Origin: an uncultured Bacteroides sp.
Lineage (GTDB): Bacteria; Bacteroidota; Bacteroidia; Bacteroidales; Bacteroidaceae
Assembly (NCBI GenBank): GCA_944321495.1
Contig: CALULP010000013.1
Location: 1 to 64,000 of the forward strand
Direction of reading: 5' to 3'
Length of the DNA: 64,000 nucleotides
In this document: positions 53,061-59,943 of the stretch, piece after piece
Layout of the letters: every line of letters begins with the position of its first letter
How positions within the stretch are numbered: position 1 is the first letter of the stretch
The notes under the pieces: model-generated
The model's database searches: none
The model's input: only the letters and a program-made list of their open reading frames with translations
Told to the model about the DNA's origin: nothing
Made by a program: the position numbers and the translations under genes

Positions 53061-53534
53061 ATGGACATCGTACTCATTATTTTAGGCATCTTCTGCCTGG
53101 TGGGGGGATTGGCAGGATGCATCCTCCCCATGCTTCCCGGTCCACCCTTGGCTTATGCCGGCATGCTGTTGCTCCATTTTACCGACCAAGTACAATTCAC
53201 CACGACCCAATTGCTGGTATGGCTTGCCCTCGTGGCCGTCATACAAGCCTTGGACTACTTTGTCCCCCTCCTTGGCACCAAGTACAGTGGCGGCAGCAAG
53301 TGGGGCACGCGCGGTTGCCTGGTAGGCACCATTGCCGGGCTTTTCTTCATGCCCTGGGGACTGATTGCCGGGCCTTTCTTAGGAGCCTTCATCGGCGAAC
53401 TGCTGGGCGGCAAGGAAACGATACAGGCGCTCAAGTCGGGCTTTGGCTCGTTGCTCGGCTTCCTGTTCGGGACCGTGGTGAAATGTATGCTCTGCGGCTA
53501 CTTCATGTGGCAATTTATCGTCGCACTCTGGTAA
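53061..53534 (+). CDS. DUF456 membrane protein
   Basis: 157 residues, four to five predicted membrane helices, with the DUF456 pattern G-C-I-L-P-M-L-P-G-P-P-L-A-Y near residue 20 and the central Gly-rich K-Y-S-G-G-S-K-W-G-T-R-G (about 75-86). Function unknown; inner membrane. First gene of a plus-strand run of six closely spaced genes to 56847, 16 bp before yraN. The upstream region holds a TACCTTTA near-match to a -7 box. Confidence 0.88.
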   Translation: MDIVLIILGIFCLVGGLAGCILPMLPGPPLAYAGMLLLHFTDQVQFTTTQLLVWLALVAVIQALDYFVPLLGTKYSGGSKWGTRGCLVGTIAGLFFMPWGLIAGPFLGAFIGELLGGKETIQALKSGFGSLLGFLFGTVVKCMLCGYFMWQFIVALW

Positions 53535-53549
53535 CCCGGTATCCGCATT

Positions 53550-53915
53550 ATGGCCACACACAATACTTTAGGGAAAGCAGGCGAAGACGCCGCAGCAGCC
53601 CACCTGGCAGCAGAGGGGTACACCATCCTGCACCGCAACTGGCACAAAAACCACCTGGAGCTGGACATCGTAGCCACCAAAGGCGGCGAACTGGTCGTCG
53701 TGGAAGTCAAAACCCGCGCCGCCAACACCTGCATCAACCCGCAAGACGCCGTCAACTGGAAAAAGGTGCGCCACATTGTCGTGGCAGCCGATGCCTACAT
53801 CAAGCACTTCAACATCAGCCTGCCCGTCCGTTTCGACATCGTGACCGCCATCGGCAGTGCAGGGAATTTCCGGATAGAACACATCGAAAATGCTTTCTAT
53901 CCGCCCCTGTTTTAA
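53550..53915 (+). CDS. YraN family (UPF0102) nuclease-fold protein
   Basis: 121 residues. The family pattern is complete: G-K-A-G-E-D-A-A-A-x-H-L (about 7-18), L-D-I-V-A-T-K (about 38-44), V-V-V-E-V-K-T-R (about 50-57). These give the restriction-endonuclease-like acidic core (Glu, Asp, Glu-x-Lys). Activity unproven in most species. It follows DUF456 after 16 bp. Confidence 0.93.
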   Translation: MATHNTLGKAGEDAAAAHLAAEGYTILHRNWHKNHLELDIVATKGGELVVVEVKTRAANTCINPQDAVNWKKVRHIVVAADAYIKHFNISLPVRFDIVTAIGSAGNFRIEHIENAFYPPLF

Positions 53916-53978
53916 AAGAAAACACTATATTCGCCGCAAAGGAAAAACCTACTGCGATTGACAAACCCTCCATTCATC

Positions 53979-54335
53979 ATGAACATCGAATCTGCCCGCG
54001 AATACTGCCTTACGAAGAAAGCCGCCACCGAAGGTTTCCCCTTTGGCGAAGGCTTCTGGGTCGTGAAAGTGATGGGCAAAATGTTTGCCTGCATCAACCT
54101 GGATACGCCCGACCGCATCACCCTGAAATGCGATGCCGACTATGCCATAGAGCTGCGCGACCGTTACAATGCCGTGGAGCCTGCCTGGCACTTCAACAAG
54201 AGGTATTGGAACCAGGTGCTCTTCGACCGCGATGCCAACAGCCAACTGATACGCCACCTCATAGACCATTCCTACGAGGAAGTCCTCAAAAAGTTTACCC
54301 GAAAAATGCGCAATGAATATGACGCCCTACCCTGA
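53979..54335 (+). CDS. MmcQ/YjbR family DNA-binding-like protein
   Basis: 118 residues from the ATG at 53979; the longer frame starts with TTG. Family features: E-Y-C-L-T-K-K-A-A-T-E-G-F-P-F-G (about 6-21), V-M-G-K-M-F-A-C and a C-terminal H-S-Y-E-E-V-L-K-K. The fold is the CyaY-like YjbR type; molecular role not settled. The 3' end overlaps the start of the biotin ligase gene by 23 bp, so the two are probably translationally coupled. Confidence 0.9.
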   Translation: MNIESAREYCLTKKAATEGFPFGEGFWVVKVMGKMFACINLDTPDRITLKCDADYAIELRDRYNAVEPAWHFNKRYWNQVLFDRDANSQLIRHLIDHSYEEVLKKFTRKMRNEYDALP

Positions 54336-55086
54336 CACCTTTACATTCCCGCTGATTGCGTTGGACGAGACCGACTCGACCAGCAACTACCTTGCCCGCC
54401 TTTGCCAAGAAAGCAAAGCGGCTGAATACACCACCGTCACCGCCCAATACCAAAGCGCGGGCAAAGGACAGCGAGGCAACCGCTGGGAGTCGGCTCCCGG
54501 CGAGAACCTGCTGTTCAGCTTCCTGCTACGCCCCACGTTCCTGGAGGCACGGCGGCAGTTCCTCCTGTCGCAAATCACCGCCTTGTCCGTCAAGGAAGAA
54601 CTGGATGCCTACACCGGAGGCATCCGCATCAAATGGCCCAACGACATCTATTGGCAAGACCGCAAAATATGCGGCATGCTCCTGGAAAACGACCTCGAGG
54701 GGAGCAGAATAGGCTACTGCATTGCCGGCATCGGCATCAACATCAACCAAGACGTTTTCCACAGCGATGCCCCCAACCCGGTTTCTCTGAAACAAATCAC
54801 CGGCCAAAGGCACGCCCCCGCGGACATCCTGACAAGCATCCTGTCACGGGTACACTACTATTATGAGCAACTGCGCGCAAAGCCGGAAGGAGAATATCCC
54901 GCAAAGATAGCCGCCCGCTACCGCCAAGCCTTGTACCGCCGCGAAGGCTACCATCCTTACCGCGATGCCGAAGGCACATTCCGTGCCCGCCTAACGGACG
55001 TAGAACCGGACGGCCGCTTCGTGCTGGAAGATGAGACGGGCCGTATCCGCAAATACCTGTTCAAGGAAGTGCAATACATTCTGTAA
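54313..55086 (+). CDS. birA: Biotin-[acetyl-CoA-carboxylase] ligase, monofunctional
   Basis: 257 residues. Catalytic features of the BPL domain: D-E-T-D-S-T-S-N near the start, G-K-G-Q-R-G-N-R-W (about 48-56) that binds biotinyl-AMP, K-W-P-N-D-I-Y-W (about 107), G-I-G-I-N-I-N (about 140-146). The N-terminal helix-turn-helix repressor domain of E. coli BirA is absent, so it should only ligate biotin onto carboxylase subunits. Starts at ATG 54313 or 54319 inside the end of the previous gene. Confidence 0.93.
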   Translation: MNMTPYPDTFTFPLIALDETDSTSNYLARLCQESKAAEYTTVTAQYQSAGKGQRGNRWESAPGENLLFSFLLRPTFLEARRQFLLSQITALSVKEELDAYTGGIRIKWPNDIYWQDRKICGMLLENDLEGSRIGYCIAGIGININQDVFHSDAPNPVSLKQITGQRHAPADILTSILSRVHYYYEQLRAKPEGEYPAKIAARYRQALYRREGYHPYRDAEGTFRARLTDVEPDGRFVLEDETGRIRKYLFKEVQYIL

Positions 55087-55109
55087 CCCGCCAATCGTGC
55101 CGTTCATCT

Positions 55110-55514
55110 ATGAAGAAGATTATCCATACCCTTTGCATACTAACCCTGTTAGCCGCCTTTCAGGGCTGCACAGTAAGAGGAGGCGACTATCCGCCCTACG
55201 GTGAGAACAGCACGTGGGCGCTGTGCAATCACCTGTGGGAAGGTACGTACGTCGAAGCCGACGGTTCGTTGGTCGACCACCAAATCATCTTCTACACCGA
55301 CGGGAGGGGTGAAGAATCGCTGCGGTATAATCGCTATGGCGCAATATATGAAGAACATTATGAATTCTACTGGCAATGGAGCAACAGCCTGCAAAACTCC
55401 CTGACCCTAAGCTATCCGGGCGGCGGAATCCTCTACATGGACCAGGTGTACCTGGACTACGACCTGTTTTCATGCCTGCTGAACGGCATATACATCAACT
55501 TCCGGGGACAATAA
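55110..55514 (+). CDS. Small lipoprotein, unknown function
   Basis: 134 residues. The signal peptide ends in A-A-F-Q-G-C (Cys20). The mature part is rich in Tyr/Trp/Gly (E-Y-Y/W-Q-W-S-N-S pattern) and could be a lipocalin-like or beta-sandwich domain; it resembles no family I can name. Between birA (23 bp upstream) and the MATE gene (19 bp downstream), so part of the same run. Confidence 0.7.
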   Translation: MKKIIHTLCILTLLAAFQGCTVRGGDYPPYGENSTWALCNHLWEGTYVEADGSLVDHQIIFYTDGRGEESLRYNRYGAIYEEHYEFYWQWSNSLQNSLTLSYPGGGILYMDQVYLDYDLFSCLLNGIYINFRGQ

Positions 55515-55533
55515 ACGCCCTTTCTCTCTCGAC

Positions 55534-56847
55534 ATGACAATCACCGACCGACACATACTCCGCATTGCCCTGCCCTCCATTGTGAGCAACATCACCGTGC
55601 CGCTGCTGGGGCTGGTGGATGTGGCCATCGTGGGACACCTGGGCTCGGCCGCCTACATCGGGGCCATTGCCGTGGGCGGGCTGATGTTCAACATCATCTA
55701 CTGGCTGTTCGCTTTCCTGCGCATGGGCACCAGTGGACTGACGGCACAAGCCCTCGGACGGCGCGACTTGCCGGAAACGGTGTGCCTGTTGCTGCGCTCG
55801 CTCCTCATTGCCGGAGCTGTGGCACTGGCATTGCTGGTGCTGCAAACGCCCATCCGCCAAGGGGCATTCCTGCTCATCCGTCCCACAGGCGAGGTGGCCC
55901 AATGGGCAACGGCCTATTTCCACATCTGCATCTGGGGAGCGCCGGCCATGCTGGGGCTGTACGGACTGACGGGCTGGTTTCTGGGCATGCAGAATTCGCG
56001 CATCCCCATGCTAGTAGCCATCACGCAAAACGTGGTGAACATTGCCGCCAGCCTGTCCTTTGTCTACTTCGGGAACATGAAGGTGGAAGGCGTGGCGCTG
56101 GGCACGCTGGTGGCACAATGGGCGGGCCTGCTGATGGGGCTGGCACTGTGGCTGTCCTGTTACGGACGGTTGCTGAGGTACCTCCGGCAGGCATGGCGCA
56201 ACGTGTGGCAGCGCGACGCCCTGTCGCGCTTCTTCGGCGTGAACCGCGACATCTTCCTGCGCACGCTTTGCCTGGTGGCGGTGACCCTGTTTTTCACCTC
56301 GGCAGGCGCGGCGCAAGGCGACATCATCCTGGCGGTGAACACGCTGCTGATGCAGCTGTTCACCCTGTTCTCCTACGTGATGGACGGCTTTGCCTACGCG
56401 GGCGAGGCCTTGAGCGGACGGCACATCGGCGCACGGAACCGCACGGCCTTCCGCGCCACCGTGCGCCGCCTCTTCCTGTGGGGAGCGGGCATGGCAGCGG
56501 CTTTCACCCTGCTCTACGCCCTGGGCGGGGAGGCGTTCCTGGGGTTGCTGACCGACGAGCGGGAGGTGATTGCCGCCTCACGGGACTACTTCTGCTGGGC
56601 CATCGCCATCCCCGTGGCAGGCGTGGCAGCCTTTACGTGGGACGGCATTTTCATCGGCGCCACCGCCACGCGGGGCATGCTGGCGTCCATGGCCGTGGCG
56701 GCAACCTGCTTCTTCGCCCTCTACTTCGGACTGCGGGAATCCCTGGGCAACCACGCCCTTTGGCTGGCGTTCATCGCCTACCTCGCCACGCGCGGCATCG
56801 TGCTGGCCTTCCTGGGCCGGACAATGGAGAAAAAAGCCTTCCGGTAG
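55534..56847 (+). CDS. MATE-family efflux transporter
   Basis: 437 residues with twelve predicted helices in two six-helix halves. MATE landmarks are P-S-I-V-S-N-I-T-V-P-L-L-G-L-V-D (about 13-28), the R-M-G-T-S-G-L-T-A-Q-A (about 65-75) segment and a second-half G-E-A-L-S-G (about 289). DinF-like subgroup. Sodium- or proton-driven export of cationic drugs or metabolites across the inner membrane. Last gene of the run from 53061; a repeat with a strong hairpin follows. Confidence 0.93.
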   Translation: MTITDRHILRIALPSIVSNITVPLLGLVDVAIVGHLGSAAYIGAIAVGGLMFNIIYWLFAFLRMGTSGLTAQALGRRDLPETVCLLLRSLLIAGAVALALLVLQTPIRQGAFLLIRPTGEVAQWATAYFHICIWGAPAMLGLYGLTGWFLGMQNSRIPMLVAITQNVVNIAASLSFVYFGNMKVEGVALGTLVAQWAGLLMGLALWLSCYGRLLRYLRQAWRNVWQRDALSRFFGVNRDIFLRTLCLVAVTLFFTSAGAAQGDIILAVNTLLMQLFTLFSYVMDGFAYAGEALSGRHIGARNRTAFRATVRRLFLWGAGMAAAFTLLYALGGEAFLGLLTDEREVIAASRDYFCWAIAIPVAGVAAFTWDGIFIGATATRGMLASMAVAATCFFALYFGLRESLGNHALWLAFIAYLATRGIVLAFLGRTMEKKAFR

Positions 56848-56850
56848 CAT

Positions 56851-56903
56851 AGTATCGCTACCGACCAAGCGTAGTATCGCTACCGCGGTGGCGATACTAC
56901 GCT
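56851..56903. repeat. Direct and inverted AGTATCGCTACC repeats forming a 17-bp hairpin
   Basis: AGTATCGCTACCG occurs at 56851-56863 and 56873-56885. The second copy is the left arm of AGCGTAGTATCGCTACC (56868-56884) that pairs, one mismatch, with GGTGGCGATACTACGCT (56887-56903) around GC. It may terminate the MATE transcript, but no U-run follows. Confidence 0.7.
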
Positions 56904-56953
56904 ACCAAGCCAGTGATAGGACGCTACGAAACGAGAGAAAAATGACATATCAT

Positions 56954-56984
56954 TTTGTTTTCCGCTACCTTTTCCGTAACTTTC
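56954..56984 (+). promoter_or_regulatory. Promoter of the lipoprotein pair
   Basis: TTTG (56954-56957), 19 bp, TAACTTTC (56977-56984), one base from the -7 consensus, 30 bp before the start at 57014. Confidence 0.65.
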
Positions 56985-57013
56985 CCACCTGAACCTCCAA
57001 AATTCCACAACGC

Positions 57014-58009
57014 ATGAAAACATCACGCTTTTTCAGACCACTGGCCACGGCCTTAATCGCCATGAATGTGCTGGCATCGTGCAACAACGATGGGTCTTCA
57101 CCCGACTTGTACGCAGAGGCCATACAAGAACTGTACGAAACGGAGTACTACTACAGCGAAGATGTACTTTGGAACAACGAGGAAAAAATCGAATCCTCCT
57201 TCCGGTTCATACAACCGGAAGAAGAAACGGGAACTGCCGTTATCATGCAGCTTACCAACCCCGTCCCGTGTGAAAGTGGGTATCTTGACATACCACTCGA
57301 CATGGTTTACGACGAAACAACGCTGGAGATGGACTTCAGCGGAGAAATCAAAGGCGAGAATTACGAACTGGCAGTGGACGGCACATTCTACCGCCCGAAA
57401 CCCCACATGGACCTGCAACCCGCCTCGCTGGTGTACACGTACCGCGCCACGGACGACATCCCGAAAGAAACGCCCTACACTTTCAACATCGACGACGGCC
57501 TGCTCCAACTGCAAGGCGGCCTGTTGCTGGGACAGGAGGACCTTTTCAACCGGATAACCGCAGAATTAAGGAGAAAAGTGACAGCCATGCGGTGGACTTT
57601 CCACGAAGACGGCACCCTGGAAGTATGGCACCGACCGGCCGGCGAAACCAACTTCACCCCGTGGTCTACCTACCGCTATTGGGTGAAGGGGAACGACGAG
57701 CTGTACCTCAGCTTCAGCTACCGGCAATACGAAGACCACCTCGACTGCTGGTACGGCAAGCGTCCGAACGGCTACTCTCCCCCGTTCATCGTTATGTTCG
57801 AAAACTGGGATTACCTCCTTGCCATGCATTACCGGGTAGGCGAACAGTTCTCGTGGAGCATCATGCCTCCCTATGACGGAAGTGCCATGAGCCTGTACAT
57901 CAGCTGCAAAGAAGAGGAAGGTTTCAGCCGGGAATACATTGACGAGCTGTTAGACTGGAAAATCCTGACCGACAGGCTCGACGTCCACACTTGGATTGTC
58001 TCCGAGTAA
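57014..58009 (+). CDS. Lipoprotein, DUF4925-like
   Basis: 331 residues, lipobox L-A-S-C (Cys23) followed by N-N-D-G. The body is a mixed beta protein with repeated aromatic-acidic stretches (M-D-F-S-G-E-I-K-G, W-T-F-H-E-D-G-T-L-E-V-W). It looks like Bacteroides lipoproteins labelled DUF4925, but I am not certain. It has its own promoter and probably shares a transcript with the next gene (51 bp). Confidence 0.65.
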   Translation: MKTSRFFRPLATALIAMNVLASCNNDGSSPDLYAEAIQELYETEYYYSEDVLWNNEEKIESSFRFIQPEEETGTAVIMQLTNPVPCESGYLDIPLDMVYDETTLEMDFSGEIKGENYELAVDGTFYRPKPHMDLQPASLVYTYRATDDIPKETPYTFNIDDGLLQLQGGLLLGQEDLFNRITAELRRKVTAMRWTFHEDGTLEVWHRPAGETNFTPWSTYRYWVKGNDELYLSFSYRQYEDHLDCWYGKRPNGYSPPFIVMFENWDYLLAMHYRVGEQFSWSIMPPYDGSAMSLYISCKEEEGFSREYIDELLDWKILTDRLDVHTWIVSE

Positions 58010-58060
58010 AAAAACGCCACAGAAGGAAACCCTAAGAAACGTATCAGAACACTTACACAC

Positions 58061-59284
58061 ATGAAGACCCCTACCCGATTATTCTCTCTCCTCGGCCTCG
58101 CCTTGGTACTGGGCGCATGCGGCGGTTCCTCCTCCCCGGACGGAAAGACGCTGGCCGACTGCCCGGAAGTGCTTACCGTGGAAAATTCCCCCTCAGGCCC
58201 CGTCAGCGTGCTGCACATCGACCGCGTGAAAGACACCATCGACGTGCCGCTGAGCAAGTTGCTGGACGACTTCCGGCTGGTGAAACTGGACAACAGGGAG
58301 GAAGCGCTGTCCTACGGTTCCACCACCTGCCACGGCAACTACATTACCGTACACGGAGGGATGGGAGAACCTTACCGCTTGTTTGACAAAAACGGCCGTT
58401 ATCTTTGTAACATTGGCCACATCGGGCAAGGCCCCGGAGAATATCAGTTTGCATACGACATCCAAGTAGATGAAAAGGACCGGCAAATCTACTTGATGCC
58501 CTGGCAGACGACCAACCTGTTTGTCTACAACATGCAGGGAGAATACCAACGCTCCATCCCGCTGCCTACGCTTGTGCCCAAAGGGGTATTTACCGTAGAC
58601 CCCGAAAAGCAGACAGTCACCGTAGGCATGCTTCCTTTCAACAACATCGAAGGCGCCTCCGTGGTGTGGCAGCAAGACTTCAAGAGCAACGTGCTGCACC
58701 GGGTGGATGCCGCCCCCTACTCCGTCATGCCGGACTACAGCAACGAGATAGCCAATACGGACAACGTGCCGGGCACGTTCGACTTCACCATCCAGTATTG
58801 GGAGGTCAAGACGGACACCTTGTTCCACTACCAGCCCGAGCAGAAACGCTTCACCCCCGTGCTCACCCTGCAACTGCCCGATGAAAAGATGATTCACAGC
58901 TACCTGGAACTGCCCGACCACTACCTGATGGACGTCATCTTGCAACTGCAGCAACGGAAAACGGACCACTCCACGCAAATCTTCCCCTCCCGCCGCGTCT
59001 GTGTCATCATGGACAAGCACACCCGCAAAGGGGCTTTCGTGCGCTTCTACAACGACCTCATAGGGCCTTCTGCGACGATTGATGCTTTCTTCTACTTCAA
59101 GAGCGGATATTTTGCCTATGGCATCGACCCGGGCGACCTGCTGGTGCAAGTGGAAGAACTGCTCGCCTCCTCCAAGCCGGACGACAAAGAACGCACCCGC
59201 CTGAAAGAACTGAAAAGCGCCATCAACCCGGACGACAACACCTACCTGTTTGTAGGGAAGATAAAGAGCAATGCCCGGCTATGA
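58061..59284 (+). CDS. 6-bladed beta-propeller lipoprotein
   Basis: 407 residues, lipobox L-G-A-C (Cys20). The blade motif F-D-K-N-G-R-Y-L-C-N-I-G, followed by G-Q-G-P-G-E-Y (about 108-128), is the hallmark of the Bacteroides 6-bladed beta-propeller family; further blades follow (D-E-K-D-R-Q-I-Y-L, L-F-V-Y-N-M-Q-G-E-Y). Probably on the cell surface or periplasmic face, role unknown. Its stop codon overlaps the next start (ATGA), so translation of the HMA-AraC regulator may depend on it. Confidence 0.8.
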   Translation: MKTPTRLFSLLGLALVLGACGGSSSPDGKTLADCPEVLTVENSPSGPVSVLHIDRVKDTIDVPLSKLLDDFRLVKLDNREEALSYGSTTCHGNYITVHGGMGEPYRLFDKNGRYLCNIGHIGQGPGEYQFAYDIQVDEKDRQIYLMPWQTTNLFVYNMQGEYQRSIPLPTLVPKGVFTVDPEKQTVTVGMLPFNNIEGASVVWQQDFKSNVLHRVDAAPYSVMPDYSNEIANTDNVPGTFDFTIQYWEVKTDTLFHYQPEQKRFTPVLTLQLPDEKMIHSYLELPDHYLMDVILQLQQRKTDHSTQIFPSRRVCVIMDKHTRKGAFVRFYNDLIGPSATIDAFFYFKSGYFAYGIDPGDLLVQVEELLASSKPDDKERTRLKELKSAINPDDNTYLFVGKIKSNARL

Positions 59285-59853
59285 AAGAAATGAGGACACT
59301 CCACATCAAAAACATGGTCTGCCCGCGCTGCATCATGGCCGTGCGCCAATGCCTGGAGAGCCTGGACATGCCTCCACAGTCGGTAGAGCTGGGCACCGCC
59401 GTGCTCTCCGAACCGTTGGACGAGGACAAGCGCCGCCAGGTTGCCGAAGCCTTGCAGGCACTGGGCTTCGAGCTGATAGACGACCGCCGCTCACAACTCA
59501 TCGAACAAATCAAGACCACCGTCATCGACCTGGTGCATTACCACGACAAGAGGCTGAAGTCCAACCTGTCCGACTACCTGTCCGCCAAGCTGAACCGGGA
59601 GTATAGCGCGCTGAGCAAACTGTTCTCCGAAACCACGGGCACCACCATCGAGAAATACTTCATCGCACAGAAGATAGAGCGCGCCAAAGAGTTGCTGGTG
59701 TACGACGAACTGACCCTGAACGAAATAGCCGACCTGCTGGGCTACTCGAGCACCGCCTACCTCAGCACGCAGTTCAAGCAGGTGACCGGACTGACGCCCA
59801 GCCACTTCAAGCAGCTGAAGGAAAACAAGCGGAAATCGCTGGACCAGGTGTGA
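59281..59853 (+). CDS. HMA-domain AraC-type regulator, probable copper sensor
   Basis: 190 residues. Residues about 4-66 form a heavy-metal-associated (ferredoxin-like) fold with I-K-N-M-V-C-P-R-C (Cys14, Cys17) in place of M-x-C-x-x-C. Residues about 95-180 are an AraC double helix-turn-helix (L-N-E-I-A-D-L-L-G-Y-S-S-T-A-Y-L-S, then F-K-Q-V-T-G-L-T-P). The copper ATPase gene starts 90 bp downstream on the same strand with its own -7 box, so this is the natural candidate for its regulator, sensing Cu(I) through the two cysteines. It overlaps the propeller gene stop by 4 bp; ATG 59290 is an alternative start. Confidence 0.82.
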   Translation: MKEMRTLHIKNMVCPRCIMAVRQCLESLDMPPQSVELGTAVLSEPLDEDKRRQVAEALQALGFELIDDRRSQLIEQIKTTVIDLVHYHDKRLKSNLSDYLSAKLNREYSALSKLFSETTGTTIEKYFIAQKIERAKELLVYDELTLNEIADLLGYSSTAYLSTQFKQVTGLTPSHFKQLKENKRKSLDQV

Positions 59854-59911
59854 GGCGTATTCTTGCAAATCTTATCCATAATCTTATAATGCCTGTATTC
59901 CCCGCGCGCCT

Positions 59912-59919
59912 TACCTTTG
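59912..59919 (+). promoter_or_regulatory. -7 box of the copper ATPase gene
   Basis: TACCTTTG, 24 bp before the copA ATG. The -33 region lacks a clear TTG, which fits an activator-dependent promoter. Confidence 0.55.
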
Positions 59920-59943
59920 CCCCGGAAAAAAGGAACCAAGTTT

